From Pseudomonas sp. dw_358 (GTDB lineage Bacteria; Pseudomonadota; Gammaproteobacteria; Pseudomonadales; Pseudomonadaceae): a stretch of 64,000 nucleotides of DNA. Both the position numbers and the translations under genes were made by a program. Shown here piece by piece: positions 9,516-16,326 of the stretch. The first letter of the stretch is position 1. Each line of letters starts with the position of its first letter. The stretch spans positions 434,001 to 498,000 of the forward strand of contig NZ_JAAVUX010000001.1 in the NCBI RefSeq assembly GCF_018449655.1, written 5' to 3'. Under the pieces are notes generated by a model that worked only from the letters and a program-made list of their open reading frames with translations, was not told where the DNA came from and made no database searches.

Positions 9516-10427
9516 ATGGTCACTTCCCCCGAGCATGAACGGCTGTTGCGCCTGGCCACCCGCGCGTCTGTCGCGGTGGCGTTTGTCTTGATCGTGGCCA
9601 AGAGCGTTGCCTGGTGGATGAGCAGCTCGGTCAGCATGCTGGCCGGGCTGACCGACTCGGTGCTCGACGGCGCCACCTCGACCCTCAACCTGCTGGCCGT
9701 TCATTACGCGCTGCGCCCGGCCGATGACGACCACCGTTACGGCCACGGCAAGGCCGAGGCCATGGCCGGCATGGCCCAAGGGTTGTTCATCGCGGTGAGT
9801 GCGGTGTTGATCGGGTACCAGGCCATCGAACGCCTGCACAATCCGCAGCCCATGGGCCAGGCCGGCATCGGCATCGCCGTGATGGTGTTGTCGTTGCTGC
9901 TGACGGCGGCGCTGCTGGCGTTGCAGTACAAGGTGATCCGCGAGACCGGCTCCACAGCCGTGCGGGCCGACTCGCTGCATTACCGCTCGGACATGATGCT
10001 CAATGGCAGCATCCTCGTGGCGCTGCTGCTGGCACGCTTCGGCTTTACTGAATTGGATGCCTGGTTCGGCTTGGGGATTGCTGCTTACATCCTTTGGAGC
10101 GCGCTGCATATCGCCAAGGAAAGCTCGGCGATCCTGATGGATCAGGAACTGCCCAGCGATGTCAGCGAGCAGATGCTGAAGCTGGCCTGTGCAGTGCCTG
10201 GCGTGCTGGGCGCCCATGACCTGCGCACACGCATGTCGGGCAACCACTGGTTTGTGCAGCTGCACCTGGAGTTGCCCGGCAACCTCACCCTGTCAGCCGC
10301 CCATGCCTTGTGCGACAAGGCGGAAGCGGCCATCAACGAGGTGTTCCCGAAGGCGGAGGTGCTGGTGCACGCCGACCCCAAGGAAGTGGTCGGCAGTGCT
10401 TCAACAGCGGGTCAGTTCACACTGTAG
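9516..10427 (+). CDS. fieF: Cation diffusion facilitator family metal exporter (FieF/YiiP type)
   Basis: A 303-residue CDF transporter. The transport-site acids are visible in the second membrane helix (LTDSVLDGATS) and the fifth (HYRSDMMLNGS), and the family motif DDDHRYGHGKAEAMAG follows helix two. About six membrane helices are followed by a cytoplasmic metal-binding domain (from about residue 210) with conserved His residues. It exports divalent cations such as Zn or Fe using the proton gradient. It follows the small lipoprotein by 7 bp. Its 3' end overlaps the convergent DUF6515-like gene by 16 bp. Confidence 0.93.
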   Translation: MVTSPEHERLLRLATRASVAVAFVLIVAKSVAWWMSSSVSMLAGLTDSVLDGATSTLNLLAVHYALRPADDDHRYGHGKAEAMAGMAQGLFIAVSAVLIGYQAIERLHNPQPMGQAGIGIAVMVLSLLLTAALLALQYKVIRETGSTAVRADSLHYRSDMMLNGSILVALLLARFGFTELDAWFGLGIAAYILWSALHIAKESSAILMDQELPSDVSEQMLKLACAVPGVLGAHDLRTRMSGNHWFVQLHLELPGNLTLSAAHALCDKAEAAINEVFPKAEVLVHADPKEVVGSASTAGQFTL

Positions 10428-11404
10428 CCGCGACTGACCAGGCAGTTGGCCATGTTCTGCCGGTAGATATTGACCACTTCTGGCGCGGGCGCGTAGCTGG
10501 CGCCAGCGGGATCGAAGCCGCTCTGCTGGGCGGCCCAGCGCTGGCAGTCATACCGATCCTGAGCAACCTGCGCCGGCGGCTGGCCGTTAGCCGGATAGAA
10601 ATTCACGTCATATCCATTGCTGACCGGCTGCTGGTAAACCGGCTGCGGAGGCGGCGCGATTGCCTGGCCCGGTGGGTTGACCACTACGTAGTCCTGGCTG
10701 TTGTCCATGTACTGGTAGTACGTGCCGGCTGCCAGGAAGAACATCCCGCCACCGATCCAGACTTGCTGGGCGTAGTCCGGAAGATAGCGGGTGCGCGCAC
10801 CATACGGCGCAGACACCACGACATAGCGCGGGCCTTGTGGGCGATACCAGTAGCCACCGGAGAAGAAATAGTCCTGACCGCGCCACGCTACGCGGTCGTA
10901 GCGGTCCGGGAAGCGATCAATCATCTGCCCCGGACGATACTGCGGGCCTGGGCCCCAGCCGTTGCCATGAGGGCGGTTGTTGTCGATGCGACCATTTTCG
11001 GGGCCACGGCCCGCCTGCCATTGGCGATTGCCATCGTTGCGTCGATCGTCCCAGTTGCCGCGTATCGGCTCCTGGGTCTGGCGCACAGCATCGGGCCTGC
11101 CTTGGATCGGCAGGTTCTGCTGAGCACGCTGTTGTTCACGTTGCTGCTGCAACTGTGGACCGCCCTGCTGCCCTTGTGGGCGGCCTTCATTGCCATGATT
11201 TTGCCATTGGCCAGGGTTGCCATTTTGCGGATGCTGCTGTTGTGGCTGACCCGCCGGATGCCCTTGAGGCTGTCCTTGAGGCTGCCCTTGAGCGGGGTGG
11301 CCCTGGCCACCGTTGGGGTCTTGGGGGCCTTCGGCCATGGCGGGGGCGCCGATACCCAGGCAGAGCAAACCAACACCGGCCAGACGCCAGATGCGCGACT
11401 TCAT
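10412..11404 (-). CDS. DUF6515-like secreted Q/G/P-rich protein
   Basis: A 330-residue protein. The start at 11404 is preceded by a good ribosome site (GAGGATAAGC before ATG) and gives a clean signal peptide cleaved after APAMA at about residue 24. Residues 25-130 are of low complexity, rich in Gln, Gly, Pro, His and Asn, with repeated GQPQGQPQGH-type units. Residues 140-260 form a Tyr/Gly/Pro-rich domain (GQDYFFSGGYWYRPQGPRY, then a hydrophobic hairpin) typical of DUF6515. The C-terminal 70 residues carry a Cys pair (YDCQRWAAQQ and MANCLVSRGY). It is probably a periplasmic or outer-membrane-associated structural protein; function unknown. Confidence 0.82.
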   Translation of the reverse strand: MKSRIWRLAGVGLLCLGIGAPAMAEGPQDPNGGQGHPAQGQPQGQPQGHPAGQPQQQHPQNGNPGQWQNHGNEGRPQGQQGGPQLQQQREQQRAQQNLPIQGRPDAVRQTQEPIRGNWDDRRNDGNRQWQAGRGPENGRIDNNRPHGNGWGPGPQYRPGQMIDRFPDRYDRVAWRGQDYFFSGGYWYRPQGPRYVVVSAPYGARTRYLPDYAQQVWIGGGMFFLAAGTYYQYMDNSQDYVVVNPPGQAIAPPPQPVYQQPVSNGYDVNFYPANGQPPAQVAQDRYDCQRWAAQQSGFDPAGASYAPAPEVVNIYRQNMANCLVSRGYSVN

Positions 11405-11443
11405 GCTTATCCTCATCGGATGGGGAGAACTGTTTATTAGACC

Positions 11444-11477
11444 TACAGCTGTAAGACTGAAAAAACCGGATCCGGTT
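11444..11477 (-). promoter_or_regulatory. Two perfect palindromes in the DUF6515-like leader
   Basis: TACAGCTGTA (11444-11453) and AACCGGATCCGGTT (11464-11477) lie 40-73 bp upstream of the start codon at 11404. On the minus strand the second is followed by six T residues, so it could act as a weak attenuator; either could equally be a protein-binding site. No regulator is identified. Confidence 0.35.
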
Positions 11478-11566
11478 CGGGCGCCACTTTATCAGCCCGT
11501 CTGAAAAGGGTATCGGCCTTGATGCAAATTTCATGTGGAGCTGCACCGCCCCTGAAAATCGTCCAT

Positions 11567-11595
11567 AAAAAAAGGAGGCCCGTCGGCCTCCCTTT
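11567..11595 (-). terminator. Rho-independent terminator, minus strand
   Basis: The stem GGAGGCC (11574-11580) pairs with GGCCTCC (11585-11591) around a CGTC loop. On the minus strand it is followed by seven T residues (the A run at 11567-11573). No recognised minus-strand gene ends just upstream of it, so it implies an unannotated minus-strand transcript. Confidence 0.7.
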
Positions 11596-11637
11596 CTGAA
11601 CATCGTCCTGGCGCGACACGTGTGGCGTCGGCTCACT

Positions 11638-11766
11638 TCACGCCGCCTTTTGGGCAGGGTGCAGCCCGGGGGCCAGCTCGTCCCTGTGGGGGCGGTGGCC
11701 GCGGTCGGCCTGCTTGGGCCTACCGCAGTGGACTCGTGTCCGGGCAGTGATTCTGGTTAAAAGCAT
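11638..11766 (-). CDS. Possible small ORF, 42 residues, Arg/His-rich
   Basis: A minus-strand ORF from ATG at 11766 to TGA at 11638. The product begins MLLTRITARTRVHCGRPK and ends APGLHPAQKAA; it is basic, rich in Arg and His, with one Cys. It is not recognised. What supports it is position: its stop lies about 45 bp before the strong minus-strand terminator at 11567-11595, in an interval with no other gene on that strand. Against it, the ribosome site is poor and GC-rich DNA makes short ORFs by chance. The same transcript could be a noncoding RNA. Confidence 0.3.
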   Translation of the reverse strand: MLLTRITARTRVHCGRPKQADRGHRPHRDELAPGLHPAQKAA

Positions 11767-11817
11767 AGCGCCGCCGCCCCGGCAGCGGATTGCGAAGATT
11801 GCGTACAAAACTATCAC

Positions 11818-11847
11818 TTGCGCAATTTTTCTCTTCGGACCGATAAT
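11818..11847 (+). promoter_or_regulatory. Sigma-70-like promoter of the Lrp-type regulator
   Basis: TTGCGC (11818-11823) and GATAAT (11842-11847) are separated by 18 bp, 33 bp before the start codon. The AT-rich upstream flank repeats ATTGCG twice (around 11790 and 11799), which could be autoregulatory Lrp-type sites; that part is inference. Confidence 0.5.
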
Positions 11848-11879
11848 TCACCGCAATATAAAGAATAAAGGCCGAACCG

Positions 11880-12359
11880 ATGAGCAAGCTTGACCGATAC
11901 GACCTGAGTATTCTTGCCGAATTGCAACGCGATGCGCGCATCTCCAATCAGGAACTGGCCGAACGCATCGGCCTGTCACCGTCACCGTGCTCGCGTCGGG
12001 TCAAACAGCTCGAGGATGACGGCTATATCGTTCGGCAGGTGGCCCTGCTGGACCGCAAGATGCTGGGCTTGAGCCTGACCGCTTACGTGCTGATCGGCAT
12101 GGACCGTCACACCCCGGAACGCTTTGAAAGCTTCGAAGCAGCCATCCGTACCCTGCCCCAGGTGCTGGAGTGCAGCCTGGTGACCGGTATGGAAGCCGAC
12201 TATCAGCTCAAGGTGGTGGTGCCGGACATGGACCATTATCAGAAGCTGCTGCTGGGCCACCTGACCCGCATCGAAGGCGTCACCAGCGTGCGCTCCAGCT
12301 TCGTGCTGAATCAGGTGCTGGCCAGCACCGAGTTGCCGCTGACGCACCTGCGCAGCTGA
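11880..12359 (+). CDS. Lrp/AsnC family transcriptional regulator
   Basis: A 159-residue regulator. Residues 1-60 form the winged helix-turn-helix (LDRYDLSILAELQRDAR, then SNQELAERIGLSPSPCSRRV), and residues 65-150 form the RAM/AsnC effector domain with the usual TGMEADYQLKVV segment. These proteins are octamers that bind amino acids and control amino-acid uptake or use. No adjacent metabolic target is obvious: the upstream interval is gene-poor and the downstream gene is a convergent pseudouridine synthase 3 bp away. The protein resembles Lrp itself more than specialised paralogues, but the regulon cannot be told from here. Confidence 0.92.
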   Translation: MSKLDRYDLSILAELQRDARISNQELAERIGLSPSPCSRRVKQLEDDGYIVRQVALLDRKMLGLSLTAYVLIGMDRHTPERFESFEAAIRTLPQVLECSLVTGMEADYQLKVVVPDMDHYQKLLLGHLTRIEGVTSVRSSFVLNQVLASTELPLTHLRS

Positions 12360-12362
12360 TAT

Positions 12363-12989
12363 TCAGCGGCCAGGCGCGGGGACCTCGCGCCACTGCCCCT
12401 GGTCCAACCCCTCCAGGGTCCAGTCGCCGATGCGCACTCGCACCAGCCGCAAGGTCGGCAAGCCGACGGCGGCTGTCATGCGCCGTACCTGGCGGTTGCG
12501 GCCTTCCTTGATGATCAGTTCCAGCCAATAGGTCGGGATGTTCTTGCGAAAACGCACCGGCGGATTGCGCGGCCACAGCTCGGGCTCGTCCAGCCGACGG
12601 GCCTGTGCAGGCAGGGTCGGCCCATCGTTCAGCTGAACGCCCTCGCGCAGCTGGCGCAGATGTTCTTCGCTGGGTTCACCCTCCACCTGCACCCAATAAG
12701 TCTTGGCCAGTTTGTGCCTGGGATCGGCAATGCGCGCCTGTAATTGCCCGTCATTGGTCAGCAGCAACAATCCTTCGCTGTCGCGATCCAGGCGTCCGGC
12801 CGGATAGACACCGGGCACATCGATGTAATCCTTGAGCGTGGCCCGCCCTTCGCCATCGCTGAACTGGGTCAGCACATCGAACGGTTTGTTGAACAGGATC
12901 AGCCGGGGCTCGACCGGCAGTGGCTTGGCGACACGGCGCGGCGGCGCCGATTTGTCGGCGGAGCGCCGAGGGCGAGGAGGGAGTGTCAT
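12363..12989 (-). CDS. rluE: 23S rRNA pseudouridine synthase, RluE/RsuA family
   Basis: A 208-residue protein. The catalytic motif [18 protein letters not shown] contains the nucleophilic Asp, and the later motif [11 protein letters not shown] is diagnostic of the RsuA/RluB/RluE/RluF family. There is no N-terminal S4 domain, which fits RluE (23S rRNA U2457 in E. coli) better than RluB or RsuA. The first 30 residues are basic and Pro-rich. The start at 12989 (MTLPPRPRR) is preferred over the 20-codon upstream extension. Confidence 0.85.
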   Translation of the reverse strand: MTLPPRPRRSADKSAPPRRVAKPLPVEPRLILFNKPFDVLTQFSDGEGRATLKDYIDVPGVYPAGRLDRDSEGLLLLTNDGQLQARIADPRHKLAKTYWVQVEGEPSEEHLRQLREGVQLNDGPTLPAQARRLDEPELWPRNPPVRFRKNIPTYWLELIIKEGRNRQVRRMTAAVGLPTLRLVRVRIGDWTLEGLDQGQWREVPAPGR

Positions 12990-13056
12990 GGCAGCAGGCT
13001 TCGAACCGGGAGGGCCGCTCATGCTAGAGCGGCCCGTCGGTTTGAGCAACGCGCGT

Positions 13057-14562
13057 TTAGCGGAACGGCGGCTCGTCGAAGCTGCGCAGCTTGCGCGAAT
13101 GCAGCGAGTTGAGCTGGTTGCGCAACAGGTCCAGCGCCGCGATCCCGATGTTCAAGTGCTGGCTCACCGCGCGGTTATAGAAGGCGTTGGCCGAGCCCGG
13201 CAGCTTGATTTCACTGTGCAGCGGCTTGTCCGAAACGCACAGCAAGGTGCCGTAGGGCACACGCAAGCGGTAACCCTGAGCGGCGATGGTGCCGCTTTCC
13301 ATGTCCACGGCTACGGCACGCGAGAGGTTGATCAGCGGACGCTCTTCAGCCCAGCGGAGCTCCCAGTTACGGTCGTCATAAGTCAGCACGGTACCGGTGC
13401 GCAGACGCTTCTTGAGATCGTCGCCCCGTTCGCCGGTGATGTTGGCGGCAGCCTCATGCAGGGCCAGCTGCACCTCCGCCAGCGCCGGAATCGGAATGTT
13501 CGGCGGCAGCACGCGGTCGAGGATGCCATCGCGACGCATGTAAGCGTGGGCCAGCACGTAGTCGCCGATGGTCTGGGACTGTCGCAACCCGCCACAGTGG
13601 CCGATCATCAGCCAGCAGTGCGGACGCAACACCGCCAGGTGGTCGGTGATGTTCTTGGCGTTGGACGGGCCGACGCCGATGTTGACCAGGGTCACGCCAT
13701 CACCGTCGGCGGCGATCAGGTGGTACGCCGGCATCTGGTAGCGATGCCATACAACCCCGGCCACCAGGGCCTGGGCGGCGTCGTGATCCATGCCTTTTTC
13801 GATGACCACGTTGCCAGGCATCACCATGCGCACGAAGCGCGGGTCGCTCTGCAGCTGCTCCAGGCCATGGGTGACGAACTGGTCGACATAACGGTGGTAG
13901 TTGGTCAGCAGAATCCAGGGTTGTACATGACGCCAGTCACTGCCGGTGTAGTGAATCAGGCGGCGCAGGGAGAAATCGACTCGGGCGGCATCGAACAGCG
14001 CCAATGGCAACGGGTCGGCCGTGGCCCAGTCGTACAGGCCGTCAGCGATGCCGTCAGTGGCGGCCGACAGGTCGGTGCTGGGGAACACCCGAGCCAGGGC
14101 CGCGGCGGTGATGCCGCTGCCGGCCAGCTCGTCGCCTTGCTCGACCACGTAGGGATAAGGGATAGCCTGCTGGCTGACGCCGACTTCGATGACCACGCTG
14201 AAGTCGCGCATCAATGGGCGCAACTGGTCCAGCAGGTATTTGCGAAAGGCCGATGGCTGGGTGACCGTTACCGAATAGGTGCCGGGCACGTTCACCTTGG
14301 CATAGGCGCGGGTGGTCGACGGCACTTCGCCGCTCTGCCGATAGATCAGGCGCAGTTCGGGGTAGTAGAACAGGGCGCGCTGGTCCGCATCAGGCTCGCT
14401 GCGGTCCTTCAGGTAGCGTTTGAGGGCAGTGCTCAGGGCAGTGGTTGCCCGGTCATGCAGTTGGGCAAGTCGATCGACGGCTTGCTCGGCGGTTTCAACG
14501 ACAACAAAGGCTTCGGCAGTTCGGGTCACGGTGCACATCCTGTCTTGCTTGCAAGGTTGCAT
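13057..14562 (-). CDS. amn: AMP nucleosidase
   Basis: A 501-residue enzyme that hydrolyses AMP to adenine and ribose 5-phosphate. The N-terminal half is the Amn-specific regulatory domain; the C-terminal half is a nucleoside-phosphorylase fold with [20 protein letters not shown] and the glycine-rich [13 protein letters not shown], followed by [16 protein letters not shown] second start at 14538 ([11 protein letters not shown]) is equally possible and would give 493 residues, closer to the E. coli protein. It lies 40 bp from the AidB-type gene on the same strand. Confidence 0.92.
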   Translation of the reverse strand: MQPCKQDRMCTVTRTAEAFVVVETAEQAVDRLAQLHDRATTALSTALKRYLKDRSEPDADQRALFYYPELRLIYRQSGEVPSTTRAYAKVNVPGTYSVTVTQPSAFRKYLLDQLRPLMRDFSVVIEVGVSQQAIPYPYVVEQGDELAGSGITAAALARVFPSTDLSAATDGIADGLYDWATADPLPLALFDAARVDFSLRRLIHYTGSDWRHVQPWILLTNYHRYVDQFVTHGLEQLQSDPRFVRMVMPGNVVIEKGMDHDAAQALVAGVVWHRYQMPAYHLIAADGDGVTLVNIGVGPSNAKNITDHLAVLRPHCWLMIGHCGGLRQSQTIGDYVLAHAYMRRDGILDRVLPPNIPIPALAEVQLALHEAAANITGERGDDLKKRLRTGTVLTYDDRNWELRWAEERPLINLSRAVAVDMESGTIAAQGYRLRVPYGTLLCVSDKPLHSEIKLPGSANAFYNRAVSQHLNIGIAALDLLRNQLNSLHSRKLRSFDEPPFR

Positions 14563-14602
14563 CTTGCCTGTATTGGGGGCGGAATGGGAAATTTGCCCGC
14601 GA

Positions 14603-16252
14603 TCATCCCCACAACGGCATGGCCCGGCGCACCAGATAGTCCGCGTCTACGCCGCGCGGCAAGGTCCCGTACACCCGCCCGCCCTGCCCCAGGCGGCTGG
14701 CGATAAACCCATCGCTGACCTGGGTATCGCCCGCCTCCAGCAGCAACCTGGCCTGCACGCCCAAGGCGATGTCTTCGGTCAGTTGACGTGCACGATATTG
14801 AATATCTCCCGCATCGGCGAACGACTGCTTCAGCCGTTCGATGTGCGCCGCCAGCAGTGGATGGCCGTGCCCATCGCCCAGCTCGGCAAACAGACTGTCG
14901 AGCACTTCCGGCTCTTTGGACAGCGCCCGCAGCACATCCAGGCATTGCACGTTACCGGAGCCTTCCCAGGTCGAGTTGACCGGCGCCTCGCGATAAAGAC
15001 GCGGGAGGATGCTGTCCTCCACATACCCGGCGCCACCCATGCATTCGGCGGCCTCGTTGATCATCGCGGGGGCGCGCTTGCAGATCCAGTATTTGCCCAC
15101 GGCAGTCATCAGCCGGGCGAAACGCGCTTCGTGCGGGCTGTCGGGGTGGTCCAGCGCGCGCGCCGTGCGCAAGGTCAAGGCCAGGGCGGCTTCACTCTCC
15201 AGCGCCAGGTCGGCCAGTACGTTCTGCATCAGCGGCTGCTCGCTCAGTAACCGGCCACCGACGCTGCGATGACCACAATGATGGGCCGCCTGGGTGAGGG
15301 CCTGACGCATCAAGGCACTGGAGCCGATCATGCAGTCGAAACGGGTCAGGGCGACCATCTCGATGATGGTCGGTACGCCACGCCCCTCTTCGCCGATCAT
15401 CCAGGCCAGGGCGCCGCGAAATTCTACCTCGCAGGAGGCATTGGAGCTGTTGCCCAGTTTGTCCTTGAGACGCTGGATATAGAACTCGTTGCGGGTATCG
15501 TCCGGACGGTGCCGGGGCAGCAGAAAGCAGCTCAGACCTTTGTCGGTCTGGGCCAGAGTCAGGAAGGCATCGCACATCGGGGCCGAGCAGAACCACTTGT
15601 GCCCTACCAGTTCATATGCCTGGCCTGGCCCATGGGCACCCACCGCATAAGCTCGCGTGGTGTTGGCGCGCACATCGGTGCCGCCCTGCTTCTCGGTCAT
15701 GGCCATGCCCAGGGTCACCCCGGCCTTGTGCGCCATGCCGACATTGCGCGGGTCATAGACGGTCGACAGCACTTTTGGCAGCCAGCGCTCGGCCAGATCA
15801 GGCTGCAGGCGCAGTGCCGGTGCACTGGCAAAGGTCATGGTCAAGGGGCAGCCGCTGCCTGCCTCGGCTTGAAAGTGCAGATAAGCCAAAGCCGCGCGAG
15901 CGACATGGGCACCTGCGCGAGGATCGGTCCAGGGCAGCGAGGGCAGGCCATGAGCGATGGCGGTGCTCATCAACTCATGCCAGGCCGGATGAAACTCCAC
16001 CAGATCGATACGGTGACCGTAGCGATCGTGGCTGTGGAACTGCGGTTTGTTGCGGTTGGCCAGAAAGCCGGCGGCCATCAGCGAACCACCGGCCAACGCG
16101 CCATACTGGTCGATACGCTCATGGGCCCAGCCACCCCCGTAGCGGTCGACCCACTGCTGTAGCGCCAAGTCGGCGCGCCACAGGTTGAGGCCGTCCAGGG
16201 AGGGCGGCTGGTTGCTGACTTCATGGGTTTCGGCGTATTGGCTGGGGTTCAT
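14603..16252 (-). CDS. aidB: AidB-type acyl-CoA dehydrogenase family protein
   Basis: A 549-residue flavoprotein whose start is MNPSQYAETHEV; the longer open frame upstream is not family-like. The size, the N-terminal ETHEVSNQPPSLDGLNLW segment, the FAD-site block MAMTEKQGGTDVRANTT and the C-terminal AECMGGAGYVEDSILPRLYRE match AidB rather than ordinary beta-oxidation dehydrogenases of about 380 residues. AidB is part of the adaptive response to alkylation in E. coli; in pseudomonads the gene is often just labelled acyl-CoA dehydrogenase. It lies between amn and ladS on the same strand. Confidence 0.88.
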   Translation of the reverse strand: MNPSQYAETHEVSNQPPSLDGLNLWRADLALQQWVDRYGGGWAHERIDQYGALAGGSLMAAGFLANRNKPQFHSHDRYGHRIDLVEFHPAWHELMSTAIAHGLPSLPWTDPRAGAHVARAALAYLHFQAEAGSGCPLTMTFASAPALRLQPDLAERWLPKVLSTVYDPRNVGMAHKAGVTLGMAMTEKQGGTDVRANTTRAYAVGAHGPGQAYELVGHKWFCSAPMCDAFLTLAQTDKGLSCFLLPRHRPDDTRNEFYIQRLKDKLGNSSNASCEVEFRGALAWMIGEEGRGVPTIIEMVALTRFDCMIGSSALMRQALTQAAHHCGHRSVGGRLLSEQPLMQNVLADLALESEAALALTLRTARALDHPDSPHEARFARLMTAVGKYWICKRAPAMINEAAECMGGAGYVEDSILPRLYREAPVNSTWEGSGNVQCLDVLRALSKEPEVLDSLFAELGDGHGHPLLAAHIERLKQSFADAGDIQYRARQLTEDIALGVQARLLLEAGDTQVSDGFIASRLGQGGRVYGTLPRGVDADYLVRRAMPLWG

Positions 16253-16326
16253 TCGGGGCGCCTCCACTCTTGATGCGGGAACGTTACGCCGATGGCGCAG
16301 CAGGTCACCTGTCAGTGAAGCACGAT

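Larger units (their letters stand above)
11405..11879. other. 475-bp gene-poor interval between two divergent genes
   Basis: This stretch separates the start of the DUF6515-like gene (minus) from the Lrp-type regulator (plus). It holds two perfect palindromes near the DUF6515-like start (11444-11453 and 11464-11477), a strong minus-strand terminator (11567-11595), a possible 42-codon minus-strand ORF (11638-11766) and a sigma-70-like promoter for the regulator (11818-11847). No RNA family was recognised. Confidence 0.7.

Noticed and set aside
11598..11770. Known small RNA (SRP RNA, 6S, RNase P RNA, Rsm-type) in the gene-poor interval
   Set aside because: I compared the minus-strand sequence with conserved cores I remember (for example GGUCAGGUCCGGAAGGAAGC of SRP RNA, repeated GGA loops of Rsm RNAs) and saw no match; it remains only a candidate transcript.
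12832..14706. 624-codon plus-strand open frame
   Set aside because: Antisense to amn; composition is a reverse-strand shadow.
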